From: Amoebophrya sp. A120
Lineage: Eukaryota; Sar; Dinophyceae; Syndiniales; Amoebophryaceae
Direction: 5' to 3'
Length of the DNA stretch: 64,000 nt
NCBI GenBank assembly: GCA_905178155.1
Contig: CAJINV010000007.1
Span: 2,275,151-2,339,150 of the forward strand
Part shown: one piece after another, positions 11,208 through 20,594 of the stretch
How the letters are laid out: every line of letters begins with the position of its first letter
How positions within the stretch are numbered: the stretch's first letter is position 1
Made by a program: the position numbers and the translations under genes
Notes under the pieces: model-generated
The model's database searches: none
The model's input: only the letters and a program-made list of their open reading frames with translations
What the model was told of the DNA's origin: nothing

Positions 11208-12569
11208 CTAGATAGCGCAATACAAGGCTAGAAGACCTTTCTTCTTGTCGGGAAGTGAATCCTGGGGCGGTGTGCGAAACACCAACAGGGGTTTCATCAT
11301 TGGTTTTGTCAGAGGATCTGCACGATTCAAACCAGTTGGACAGTAGCAGAGATCACCAGCGTGATCCTTGACCGAATGCCAGCGCACTTGGAAGTGCTTG
11401 GTCTTCTTAGTTGGAAGGGTAGACCCCGCCACGGTCAGACTGCTCTGATTGTCGCAAAAGATCTGAGGCAGCTGCTTATTGGTCTGAAGCCAATCAGCAT
11501 AACCCTGAGACTGAACGAGCTGCAAAGTGTCATAGAGAGCAATACACTCGCTCTCACAAGTACTATGCGCCCTAATCGACTGGCGACGACTCGACCAGGC
11601 TACCGGGCATCCCCGATAAAAGAGAATGGAGCCGCTACTACTCCTAAGTGTAACAGTACACCCAGCATAGTCAGCATCCGAGAACGCAACCCACTCACGG
11701 AGTTCGCCTCTCTCTTTGTTGTGCTGATCCAGCACCTGTTGGCAAGTTTCTTTGAACTTAGACTCAATTGCCGGAGAATACTCAACCCCCTCTGTCAGAG
11801 TATGCAACAGATACCGCGCAACCCGCTTAGCCGCAGTGATCAGAGCCCCAGTGGGATTGGTCATCAGCCTAGCCACCCGATTGACTGCGAAGAGACAATC
11901 CGGACGCGATTGCGTAGCAATGTATTGCAAACCCCCAACCAAACTCCTAATAGGGAAATCTGGCTGCGTGGCCCCCTCTGAAAGATCAGAGTAGACGCAC
12001 GGAGTGGACATTGGTTTTCCCGCATTGATCTGAAACTTTTCAGCCAACTTGCGAACTGCTTGCTCCATGTCCAACTTCATACGCTGCTTCTCAGCATTAT
12101 ACAAAAGCCGAACGCCTAGGATGTCCCTGATTTCAGTAACACCATCGGCAGCAAGTTCCGCTTTGATGATTTTGCCATCAAATTCACCAAGGATTTCCTT
12201 GATAATGTCATCTACTTCTTTCTGTGTAGGTGCACTGATCAAGCTGTCATCAACATAGATGGCCAGCGTCACAGAACCGCGACGGAAGAGACCAGGCTCA
12301 CTAGGATGGCGATCCCAACCATGCTTACGCAAGTATGCATCATAGCAGTCAAACCACTTACGCGGCGCAATCTTCAAGCCATAGAGAGACCGAAGAAGAC
12401 GCATGACATCACCACGACTATCCTTGCTCCAATGCTTAGGCAGACGGATGAGCACTCGGTCGCTCGTCCTGACCAAGGTCACTGCGAAGGAATGCATTAC
12501 TGATGTCAAACTGCCCAATGCGTTTCTTGTTCGCAGCAGCATCGACCAAGAGAACCCGATTTGCAGCAT
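11208..12569 (-). CDS. Copia reverse transcriptase (main part) and RNase H
   Basis: Continues the polymerase after the +1 shift. SLYGLKIAPRKW and the catalytic YVDD are the Copia RT motifs. The C-terminal RNase H carries its acidic residues in FSDADYAGC, STCESECIAL and IFCDNQSS, with a terminal H near VRWHSVKD. The polyprotein ends at 11208, about 365 bp before the 3' LTR. Confidence 0.9.
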   Translation of the reverse strand: MLQIGFSWSMLLRTRNALGSLTSVMHSFAVTLVRTSDRVLIRLPKHWSKDSRGDVMRLLRSLYGLKIAPRKWFDCYDAYLRKHGWDRHPSEPGLFRRGSVTLAIYVDDSLISAPTQKEVDDIIKEILGEFDGKIIKAELAADGVTEIRDILGVRLLYNAEKQRMKLDMEQAVRKLAEKFQINAGKPMSTPCVYSDLSEGATQPDFPIRSLVGGLQYIATQSRPDCLFAVNRVARLMTNPTGALITAAKRVARYLLHTLTEGVEYSPAIESKFKETCQQVLDQHNKERGELREWVAFSDADYAGCTVTLRSSSGSILFYRGCPVAWSSRRQSIRAHSTCESECIALYDTLQLVQSQGYADWLQTNKQLPQIFCDNQSSLTVAGSTLPTKKTKHFQVRWHSVKDHAGDLCYCPTGLNRADPLTKPMMKPLLVFRTPPQDSLPDKKKGLLALYCAI

Positions 12570-14838
12570 GTGAGATAGTCGGACTAAAGATCTCAGCCTT
12601 GCTGACCTTCGTCTGACGATTCCCCAACGCCACGCATCTGGCCTTGTATCGACCGCAGCGCTTCTTGGTGTAAATCACCACGCGTGGTATGGTCTCATCA
12701 TCATCGGATAGCTTATCCTCGTCCGATACTGGCCTCCAGGACTGCAAAGCTTCCAACTGCAACTTTTCAAGGTTGTCAGCCTCCATGTACTTAGCAGAGT
12801 CCGGCGCAGTAAGGGCATGCTTCCGTGTAACTTGAACCGTCCACGCAAGAGCTTGCTCACCTTCCTCCAAGTCATCAGAAAATACTGAGCCCGAGAACGC
12901 GGCAGCTACTTCCACATCTAGCTCAATCTTTTGCGCACCTGCCTGATTCGCTGCCGCATTGTTCTGACGCCTAGTCTTCCTGCCCTTGCGGGTAGACCAG
13001 TGCGGACAAAGTTCACGCGTGAGACCCGTCGGCCGACCACGACGTAGACGAACTTTGACCATTGAACCGCCACGCTTGACCCATTTGAAAGGATTCAAGT
13101 CGTCGTCGATCAAGTCTGAACAATCGCGCCGATCACCGGAAGGATTGCTTTCGTTGATCTCTTTGGGCCAGTCATGAAACTTACCAGCCCCCTCCGAAAG
13201 GTTGGGAAGTTCCTTCCGCTCGCCTATTTCCAGCTGGATACTACCATCTGAAGGCTTGTCGGAGTTTTGGTCGCCAGTCTCCTTGTCAGGTTGCTCAAGT
13301 GGCACCGACTCAGGTAGACCCGACTCAGGAGAAACCTTAACAGGACCACTGGCCTTGTCTTGGTCAACCCTGTCACCCTGATTCGAAATCTCCAAAGAAG
13401 GAAACTCCTCATCGAGTTTCTGTCGCTTAGCCGAAGGACTTACTTCAACCCCCGTAGGACGACGCAAACTATCTCCCGCCCCACCTCCAAGAATCAAGCA
13501 GAGGCCACGGCGCCTCCTCTCAATCAAGGCAGCAGGTGTGAGACTAGTCTGTCCCCCCTCCGGCAGCTGTTTCGGATCCTGCTTAAGCTCCTGAATGTCA
13601 CTAATGACTGCGTCTTCGAAGAATTTCATTGAGCTATTCTCCTCAACCACAAAGCGCCATGCGTTCGTCTTGTCGCTGAAGCGCCAAAGACCAACCAGGA
13701 AGCTTGAGGAAGTACGAGAGTAACCGAGAAAGACTCCACGCTCATAGCGATCATCCAGCTTTTGCTGTTGGGTATGCACTTTGGCATAGCACTCACATCC
13801 AAAACGACGCAAATGCTTTATGGATGCTGGACGATTCCAACGCCGCTGGAAAGGACTAGACTGCGACTTCTTGCGCTGCCGTCTGTTATAGACATAGGCG
13901 ACGAAGCGAGCACAGTACTCCCATAGGCATGGATCAACGCCCTGCATGTTGGACCTGATGCCATCGGCAAGTGTCCTACTCCATCTCTCCACCACTCCAC
14001 TCTGTTGCGGCTCATAAGGAGAAGAATGGATCGGGAGAATTCCGAAATCTTTGCAAGCCTTTTTCCAAGACGACTCAGCTCCTTTGAAAGTAGGCTCATT
14101 GTCTGTCCTAACCCGTTCGGGTTTGCCGACTTCTTGAACGAACTTCCGCAGGATGTCCCCACAGTCAGACTTCTTTTCAATAGCATAGACCTCGACCCAC
14201 TTGGTACAAGAGTCCACAAAACTGCGAAGATAGTGAGCACCTTTGAGCGCCGCAGGAAGCGGACCCATAAAGTCAGAATCGACTTGCTCCAGGAACTTCT
14301 TGGCAATATGTTCCGGCGGCCTAGTAGGCTTGTGCGATGCCTGTCCGTAGGACTTACTTTTCGCACAATCTCGGCAAGAGCAGTCAAAGCCTTCGACTTT
14401 GAAATGCGCAGGACGCCTGTGGATAGTCAATTTGGAACCGTAGGTGGCCCCAGCTGCTGCGCCAATGGTAGCGAACTGAGCCCGTGCCTCATCCTCGAAC
14501 GAAACACCAAACACAGATGCGCCGCCTTTGACTTCAAACTTGTGAGACTGACCACTGGGGTCGATGAACTCGCGCCAACCATTGGGATCCCCTTGAGGTC
14601 CACAATAGTGAAGCTGAGCCCCCTCACTCGCAGCGACTTCCATTGAGAACAATTCCCGAGACAACATCGGATGGAAAAGACCAAACCACATGCCCTTGCT
14701 GTTCGGTTTAAATTTACCAATAGCACCTTTCACATTGGATGCTCCATCCGCAGTGCTAAGAGATTGATCAGCTGGGCCAATCCACTCGAAACGACTACGA
14801 ACCAACGCCCGACATATGGTGGCTAGCACCTGTGTCAA
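12436..14838 (-). CDS. Copia integrase and N-terminal reverse transcriptase
   Basis: 800 codons. An HHCC-like zinc site (HRRPAH...CSCRDCAKSK) is followed by the integrase catalytic core with its three acidic residues visible in DSDFMGPLP, VRTDNEPTF and SSPYEPQQSGVVERW. After a long Ser/Glu/Asp-rich linker, reverse transcriptase begins and includes the first catalytic Asp in QFDISNAFL. The frame ends at 12436 with unrelated residues, and RT homology resumes in the +1 frame near 12460. No in-frame nonsense codon interrupts it. Confidence 0.85.
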   Translation of the reverse strand: MTQVLATICRALVRSRFEWIGPADQSLSTADGASNVKGAIGKFKPNSKGMWFGLFHPMLSRELFSMEVAASEGAQLHYCGPQGDPNGWREFIDPSGQSHKFEVKGGASVFGVSFEDEARAQFATIGAAAGATYGSKLTIHRRPAHFKVEGFDCSCRDCAKSKSYGQASHKPTRPPEHIAKKFLEQVDSDFMGPLPAALKGAHYLRSFVDSCTKWVEVYAIEKKSDCGDILRKFVQEVGKPERVRTDNEPTFKGAESSWKKACKDFGILPIHSSPYEPQQSGVVERWSRTLADGIRSNMQGVDPCLWEYCARFVAYVYNRRQRKKSQSSPFQRRWNRPASIKHLRRFGCECYAKVHTQQQKLDDRYERGVFLGYSRTSSSFLVGLWRFSDKTNAWRFVVEENSSMKFFEDAVISDIQELKQDPKQLPEGGQTSLTPAALIERRRRGLCLILGGGAGDSLRRPTGVEVSPSAKRQKLDEEFPSLEISNQGDRVDQDKASGPVKVSPESGLPESVPLEQPDKETGDQNSDKPSDGSIQLEIGERKELPNLSEGAGKFHDWPKEINESNPSGDRRDCSDLIDDDLNPFKWVKRGGSMVKVRLRRGRPTGLTRELCPHWSTRKGRKTRRQNNAAANQAGAQKIELDVEVAAAFSGSVFSDDLEEGEQALAWTVQVTRKHALTAPDSAKYMEADNLEKLQLEALQSWRPVSDEDKLSDDDETIPRVVIYTKKRCGRYKARCVALGNRQTKVSKAEIFSPTISHAANRVLLVDAAANKKRIGQFDISNAFLRSDLGQDERPSAHPSA

Positions 14839-15781
14839 GAATCATCCCACACACGCTACCCGACTTCCCATTCTGACTCCTAGCATTTTCACCTGAAAAC
14901 ACCTGCGCACTAGAAAGGGTCGTCGTTGCTGTGTACGACTTTGCAAGATTGCTCTGCGCCTGTACGTTAGACGAGAAACAGGCGCGGGCGAACGATCCAG
15001 AACGAAAACCATACACGTGACGGCTCTCATCCTCTACCTCAGAACAAACCAACTCGCTCTTCTCATCTGGCTCGGCCTCCAAAATGGGAGAAAGGGAGGA
15101 CACACGTTCGACCACCTGACCAGTTCGCTTACTGCGAGCATGAAAAGATCCTACCAACACACCAGAGCTGTCACGTTCCATAGAGGTGGAAAGTTCATCA
15201 TCTTCATCATCAACAGCCCTCGGAGCATGAGAGGCAGGCGCGGGAAATACCACAGCCATCGCACCCTGAGCACCTTCATCATCATCATCCTGCTGCTTGC
15301 CTCCCTTCTTGGCCTTGTGTTCTTTGTTCAACTTCTCGAAGCGAGCACGCAGATTCTTCGGAGCCTTGTTGGGATGCAGCACCCAGCAACTGCCAGGCGG
15401 ATGGATCTTGCTGCAGATTTTGCGCTTCTTTTTGTTCTTGTCTCCTCCCGGAGGCTTCAGAACAGCACTAGCGTTGGCATGCTTTTGCTTGTCCTTAACC
15501 GACTGCAACTCTTGACGAAGAGACTTGACCTGCGCAATCAGAGCACGGGGGTCCTCTTCCTTGTTCCCTTTCAGATTCTGCAACCCTTCAAACTCCTTCA
15601 GAGTGCGTTTGATCGTAGGGATGTCAGTCTGGTTCTGAGCCAACAGAGTACCAGCGACAGTGTTAAACTTGGAATCGAGTCCAATCAACACACTAGCCGC
15701 GAGGAGTTCATCAAGCGAGATCTTTCCCTGAAGGTCCTCCCGCGCAATCAATCCGCTGACGAGACTCCACGAACTCCTCAA
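14795..15781 (-). CDS. Copia Gag C-terminal part and aspartic protease start
   Basis: This frame continues the Gag helical domain (LISLDELLAA-like helices), then a basic region with a Cys/His cluster (CSKIHPPGSCWVLHP, a shortened zinc-knuckle form), an acidic linker and, at its C-terminal end, the protease active-site motif ILDTGASHHMSG. There is no ATG at its 5' end; it is entered from the upstream frame. It stops at 14795 while protease sequence appears to go on in the +1 frame, which overlaps over 14795-14838. The protease would mature the polyprotein. Confidence 0.8.
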   Translation of the reverse strand: MRSSWSLVSGLIAREDLQGKISLDELLAASVLIGLDSKFNTVAGTLLAQNQTDIPTIKRTLKEFEGLQNLKGNKEEDPRALIAQVKSLRQELQSVKDKQKHANASAVLKPPGGDKNKKKRKICSKIHPPGSCWVLHPNKAPKNLRARFEKLNKEHKAKKGGKQQDDDDEGAQGAMAVVFPAPASHAPRAVDDEDDELSTSMERDSSGVLVGSFHARSKRTGQVVERVSSLSPILEAEPDEKSELVCSEVEDESRHVYGFRSGSFARACFSSNVQAQSNLAKSYTATTTLSSAQVFSGENARSQNGKSGSVCGMILDTGASHHMSGVGS

Positions 15782-16178
15782 CAGGCGTGGAACCCTGGGG
15801 CATCAAGAGTTTCTTGTAGGCTGCCAAACGGCTAGAAGCTTCCTGAGAGTTGAACTTCTTAAAGATGCTAAGCATGATGCCGAACAAGTGTTGGTCATCA
15901 GCTTGCTTCGCAGATTGCAGCGCCGACGAACCCGCAGAAAGACTATTGACGACCTTCGTCTTCAAAGTCTTGACGGCTTTCGCAGCGTCTACAACACTCT
16001 GCAAGGCTTTCGCCTCATTCACGGCCTTCGTACCCTTGCAGATATCATCCAGGACACCATCTAGATCATGCTCCGCAAAAGCACTGGCGACCTTATACCA
16101 CCAGTCAGAATAGCTCTGACCGCCATCACCGGAGAACTTCTCCAGATCCAGCTCCTTGGACTTGTCTTGGGTGGGCAT
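15711..16178 (-). CDS. gag: Copia Gag, N-terminal part
   Basis: ATG at 16178, 126 bp inside the 5' LTR; 155 residues to the stop. The frame starts MPTQDKSKELDLEKFSGDGG, typical of Copia Gag, with SYSDWW resembling the conserved W of UBN2-type domains and a helical region ending TPVEEFVES. Homology then continues in the +1 frame, which overlaps over 15711-15781, so a shift or a one-base insertion lies near 15760. Gag would form the nucleocapsid particle. Confidence 0.8.
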   Translation of the reverse strand: MPTQDKSKELDLEKFSGDGGQSYSDWWYKVASAFAEHDLDGVLDDICKGTKAVNEAKALQSVVDAAKAVKTLKTKVVNSLSAGSSALQSAKQADDQHLFGIMLSIFKKFNSQEASSRLAAYKKLLMPQGSTPVEEFVESRQRIDCAGGPSGKDLA

Positions 16179-16304
16179 GTTTTTGGTATTCTTCGGAAAC
16201 TGGTAGAGAAACTCTAGAAACCTACTCGATAAAAGAAAATCGCAAGCAATAGTAAAAGTATACTACTACTGAGTCCACTAAGCTCTAAAAGCTCAAGGCG
16301 AGAA

Positions 16305-16519
16305 TGATAGAACGCAGATACTCAGAATACTATAGCCGTGATAGACTAAGAGCATACGCACCCGCTTCACTCACCTGAGTGGATTTGAGAGAGTCATGGC
16401 TCGGGGTTCTACTCCCCGGAGGTCATTCGTGTCATTTCGTGATCATCTTTCTTGTCATTTGGATCTCTAGCTTTGCTCTTAGATCTACAATGTAGGTCGT
16501 ATTCTGATCCTTCCCTACA
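16305..16519 (-). repeat. LTR (5' LTR of the Copia element)
   Basis: A 215-bp LTR, equal in length to the one at 10627-10841, with CTTAC at 16520-16524 outside it. As the upstream LTR it should carry the element's promoter. The Gag ATG is 126 bp inside. Confidence 0.95.
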
Positions 16520-16924
16520 CTTACGGTTGAAATTTTTATTACGTCGCAGAGTTTATTCGTAGTATACACAATAATATATGGAAGGTTGCATGTTTAATTT
16601 TCTCAATCTGGTGTCTTTATTGTTGTAGAGAATGCTAGCAATTAAATTGAAATGTGTAGACAAGAAGTAGAGCAACTAAATCTGCAACGAATGTAAAATT
16701 AGCAAACGGATAAAATAACATCAAGAGTTAGGGCAGACAGACACAACTTGCGAACAAATGTAAGAAACAAATCGGGTATTGTATCTTGCTGCTGCTGATG
16801 ACCTATTGTCATTACTGACAGCACAAACGGCTTAATCCGGTTGTCGTAGTTGCAAAACAAAAATCAAGCAGCCTGGACTACAACAAGAAACGTGACTCAT
16901 TCCCTTTGCATTTTTGCACACCTC
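16520..16924. other. Spacer between the Copia target repeat and RING-TRAF 2
   Basis: About 400 bp, AT-rich after the CTTAC target duplication. No gene seen; probably includes the 3' UTR of RING-TRAF 2. Confidence 0.4.
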
Positions 16925-19405
16925 TCACCTGTTCCACCGCGGTTTCTTAGGTGATTCAATTTCGGCATTCATCGTCCCTGCATTACCATTACCACCAGTC
17001 GCCTCAACGTTGCCTCGCTTCTTCGGGGCGAACCTGAAAGACTTCAGGGAGCTGCTCTGACCCAGACTTTTACCCGCTGCAGTCTGTGCGGCGCGGGACA
17101 TGTCGTCGTTGTTCTTCTTTCTCATCAGATGCCGCCAACGGTCGCTCGGAGAGCGAGGCTGAGCCTGAGCCGGTGGAGCCGGGGCTGGATTTTGATGGCT
17201 GTTCGCAGCTGGAATTCGTTGCCGCGCGTTTGGGGTAGAGGGCCGATCCGGAGCCGGAGGTTGACGTGCAACCTGTGGTTGTGCTGGTGGTGCTGCTGCT
17301 ACCAGCGCGCTCGGTGGTTCTGGGTAGTTGTTCTTGGGCACCGACGAGGATGAAGATGGCAACTGCGGCTCCGGATTGTTGATAGCCCCCACTGCACTGT
17401 TACTTCTACGCAGCGTGGAGTTAGAGTTTGCAATCATAGAAGCATTCGCCGTTGGAGGAATGGTAGAAACTACCGGTGATGGTGGTGGTTTCGCTTGTTT
17501 TGGCGCCATCTTCACGAGCGGGCAATAGTCTTCTTTGATGTATGTGAACTTCACGATCGACTTGCGGCCCTCGTCCAGCAATCTGGAGCAAATTGCTGCC
17601 GGACTGTTAGTCGCTTTGAAAAGGTACTCCAGATCGGCGGCAGTGCGAGCCGTAACGCCAGCGCAGCTCGCGTTATTTTCATCTACTGGGTCTTGGCCCG
17701 CTATGGAGCCAGGAAAGCCATTTTTTTCGCCGAAGAGGAGATCCAGGTGCTCGCAGGACCAGTCGGGCAGGTAGGTCTGCAATTCCTGCATGAACTCCGC
17801 GACCGGCATGTAGACGGAAGTGACGGGTGCGTCGGGGTACTTGAACTCGACGCTCGCGAAGAATTCTCTCGTCACGCAGTCCACGACTTTTGGCAGGAAT
17901 ATCGATCGCACGGCCAAAGCGAATACGTACTGCATCAGCGGCAGCAAGAACTCGCCGGCGGGTAAAAACTCCAGTTTGTGCTCCAAGGGCATACGCTGCA
18001 TGGGGCCGGTGCCGGCGAGCCCGAGGAGCGCGTGGTCTGCTCCGGTGGAAAAATCGCGGTGGAGCTGATCGAGCTGCTTTTCGATGGCGGAAAGCGAATA
18101 CAGGGGGTTCCAACGCGGGTACAGGTTTTGGTAGAAGAAATTCACGGTCGCCGTTTTCCTCTCGTCTTGTTCTTCCCCGTCCCGAAATGTTTTCTTCATT
18201 TCGTGGACTATCTCGTAGCCTGCTAGTGCGTCATCCGTGAACGAGATCCTTTTCACGGGGCAAACCGGCGGCGTCTTCTCCAAAATCCACGGCTCCAGCG
18301 CTTTCATGTAGAGCCCAGTGTACTCCTCTCGCCTCGCCGCGATCATCGGCATACTCACCCGTGGATACAGGGTTTCTAGTACCGCGTTCAAAATCCGCGG
18401 CACCCAGTGCTTCCGTTCCCAGGGTTGGAAGTCGCCGTTCGTGTAGGGCTGAAAGTGCCAGGATGTGCGGATGTCTTTGACAAGTGCTTTGCAGATTTGT
18501 TTTTCCATCGGGGTGGTGGTTACTAGAATGCTGCAGTCCGTCGATGCTGCTGAAACATCTTTTGCACGTGCATGGTTTTCGTTGTTCACAGGTGCCGCAG
18601 ATGAGGAGAAAGACGACGAAGAAGATGAAAGTCCGCCAGACCCAGCTGGCGCTACTTTTCTGCTCCTCAAGCTCTGGTAGGCACTCAGCTGGGACATGAC
18701 TGCCATCTCGGCAAGCTCCTGTGCTTCCTTCCGCAGCAAAGCGAGTTGCTTGCTTTTCACCTCCTCGCACAACCACTTCAGTGGATGGGTACTCATTTGG
18801 GCCATCAATTGACTCGCGAACCAATCCGATTTCAAAATCAGATGGCTTTTCAACGAGTCCAATTTCTTCCGACGGTCCTTGTCTTCATTCGCAATCTTCA
18901 ACGCCTGCAACGCCACCCTCTCCAGCGAAAACTCGCAATGGTCACTCACATGGTTCTCCAGCTCGTTTCGTCTCCCGAACCAACCGCAGCCTTTTCCGTG
19001 GTTCGGGCACGGAAGCTGCACCGCTCCGCACTGCTTCATGTGGTTCTCCGTTTGTGATTTGTTGAACGTCAAATCGCAGCCGGTGCAGCGAACTTTGGAC
19101 GTCGAAAGCAGGGACTGCATAAATCGAATCCGGTGCCATTCGAACGGCGGTCCTCTCCGGCAATTCGGGCACTTCGCGGAATCCTCGCCCTGCGCCTCCC
19201 GCACGGCCTGCAAGCAATCCTCGCAAAACTCGGTGCCGCAACAGGAGGTAAAGACCGGATCCTCGATCGGTTCGAAGCAGATGCGACAACTGTCCAACTT
19301 GTGCAGTACCTGGTCCGTCTCCTCCACTTTCACCTCCGGGCAAATCATCGGTCTTGGAGGAAGAGCACCGACGGAACCGGCCGAATTTCCAGGCAAGCCC
19401 GGCAT
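16925..19405 (-). CDS. RING finger / TRAF-type zinc-finger protein 2
   Basis: I place the start at the ATG at 19405 (MPGLPGNSAG), because paralogue 3 begins at the equivalent place; this gives 826 aa. An in-frame ATG at 19510 would add 35 residues with a hydrophobic run (YLFFVVIVVVFF), a possible signal anchor, and cannot be excluded. The RING is CRICFEPIEDPVFTSCCG..FCEDC...CPNC and the TRAF finger is CTGCDLTFNKSQTENHMKQC..LPCP..GCGWFG. A charged helix follows (ANEDKDRRKKLDSLK). The C-terminal third is Pro/Ala/Ser/Gln-rich, disordered, and ends with a basic ESPKKPRWNR. It is closer to paralogue 3 than to paralogue 1. Likely an E3 ubiquitin ligase; substrate unknown. Confidence 0.85.
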   Translation of the reverse strand: MPGLPGNSAGSVGALPPRPMICPEVKVEETDQVLHKLDSCRICFEPIEDPVFTSCCGTEFCEDCLQAVREAQGEDSAKCPNCRRGPPFEWHRIRFMQSLLSTSKVRCTGCDLTFNKSQTENHMKQCGAVQLPCPNHGKGCGWFGRRNELENHVSDHCEFSLERVALQALKIANEDKDRRKKLDSLKSHLILKSDWFASQLMAQMSTHPLKWLCEEVKSKQLALLRKEAQELAEMAVMSQLSAYQSLRSRKVAPAGSGGLSSSSSSFSSSAAPVNNENHARAKDVSAASTDCSILVTTTPMEKQICKALVKDIRTSWHFQPYTNGDFQPWERKHWVPRILNAVLETLYPRVSMPMIAARREEYTGLYMKALEPWILEKTPPVCPVKRISFTDDALAGYEIVHEMKKTFRDGEEQDERKTATVNFFYQNLYPRWNPLYSLSAIEKQLDQLHRDFSTGADHALLGLAGTGPMQRMPLEHKLEFLPAGEFLLPLMQYVFALAVRSIFLPKVVDCVTREFFASVEFKYPDAPVTSVYMPVAEFMQELQTYLPDWSCEHLDLLFGEKNGFPGSIAGQDPVDENNASCAGVTARTAADLEYLFKATNSPAAICSRLLDEGRKSIVKFTYIKEDYCPLVKMAPKQAKPPPSPVVSTIPPTANASMIANSNSTLRRSNSAVGAINNPEPQLPSSSSSVPKNNYPEPPSALVAAAPPAQPQVARQPPAPDRPSTPNARQRIPAANSHQNPAPAPPAQAQPRSPSDRWRHLMRKKNNDDMSRAAQTAAGKSLGQSSSLKSFRFAPKKRGNVEATGGNGNAGTMNAEIESPKKPRWNR

Positions 19406-20594
19406 TTTGAAAAAAACAACGACGATAACTACGAAAAACAAATATCGACGATTAGTCCAACCTATTGATGTGGCGGGTATCAAAGTAGAAGAGGTGAGAA
19501 TGAGACCCATACGACTACAACGAGCTCAACCATCAACGACCACAACACCGATCAAAACGATTCGTATGATTTGACGAAGCTTGTTGCCCGCTACGGAGGG
19601 CGGATCTGATGCAGATCAGACGATGCTTGCTGGTGCGAATAATACGACCGCTTATGTCGACCTTGATACGACGAGTCTCTTTACGAGGACGAAGAAGGCG
19701 ATCGACGACGATTTCTTCTCTAGCGCTCTTGTTCTCATATTCGATGTCGACTGCGAGTGGTCAACCTAAACCTTTATGCAAGAATATACACGACGGACTG
19801 AAACTGTCGCTCCTGCGGTCACGGACCACATCAACATTTTGAGAGCGAAAAACGAATCGAAAGGACGACACGACGACGGAGGGCGAAGAAGCGAGTTCTC
19901 ATTTGGAACTCCTCAGCAGCCGAGAAAGGGTATAGAAAGCAAACACTTTTATTTCGGGAGCCCATCCAGGACTATGCGGCAGGCCTACCTCGAACCATTG
20001 TGATCTTTAACTTTTCGCATCAACCTCAAAAGTGTGTACAGTTGAAACCTGTTGGAGAAAAAGAAACTCTGAACAAGAAGTCTCTAAGTTATACAGGATA
20101 AAGAAAATGAAAATGTTGCACGACAGAGTGATGAAAATAATAAATGTTTGAGGAAATCCACTATCCATCTGTGACTAAGTTAGGATTGAAAACAAAACTT
20201 GTGCCGGAGGCGGAGCACGCCGAGACTAGGCGCTGTAGCTGCGACTCGATACTGGAAGTTGGAGAACTTCGAAACACAATTTCATACGAATTTTTTCAAA
20301 AGAAGAAACAGCGAAAGTTGAAAGTGTACATTAGTGACATCACGACGCGAATGACGACCTATCGCTAGGTGAGAAACAAATATCTGTGAAAATAGTAAAC
20401 AAGATGTTCAAATAAACAACGTCGTACAAGAGAAAGAGAATCCTGTTAAGGCAAAGAAAGCTGAAACCTGTCATAAACTCGAAACGAAATAACGACTGCA
20501 GAAATCATAGTCAAGAACTAGCGAGAAATCATACTCTCCTGCCTTTCACCAAACTAACAGCAGCATCCGCGATATGGAGATTGTCACAGCTCGC
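19406..20594. other. Intergenic, no gene recognised
   Basis: About 1.2 kb between RING-TRAF 2 and 3. Short frames on both strands only, with no repeats or RNA genes evident. Confidence 0.5.

Larger units (their letters stand above)
10627..16519 (-). mobile_element. Ty1/Copia-type LTR retrotransposon, complete, minus orientation
   Basis: A 5,893-bp element bounded by two 215-bp LTRs that start TGATAGAAC and end CTTCCCTACA on the plus strand, flanked by the 5-bp target duplication CTTAC (10622-10626 and 16520-16524). On the minus strand the order is Gag, aspartic protease, integrase, reverse transcriptase, RNase H, which is the Copia order. A polypurine tract abuts the 3' LTR. The two LTRs differ at 12 of 215 positions by my alignment, 11 of them transitions. 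The internal region is spread over four overlapping frames joined by three +1 shifts. No canonical TGG primer-binding site directly adjoins the 5' LTR, so priming may use an internal tRNA segment. It sits between two RING-TRAF paralogues. Confidence 0.95.

Noticed and set aside
16240-16304. tRNA primer-binding site of the Copia element
   Set aside because: No TGG-starting match adjoins the 5' LTR; a TGGACTC further in is too far and too short to call.
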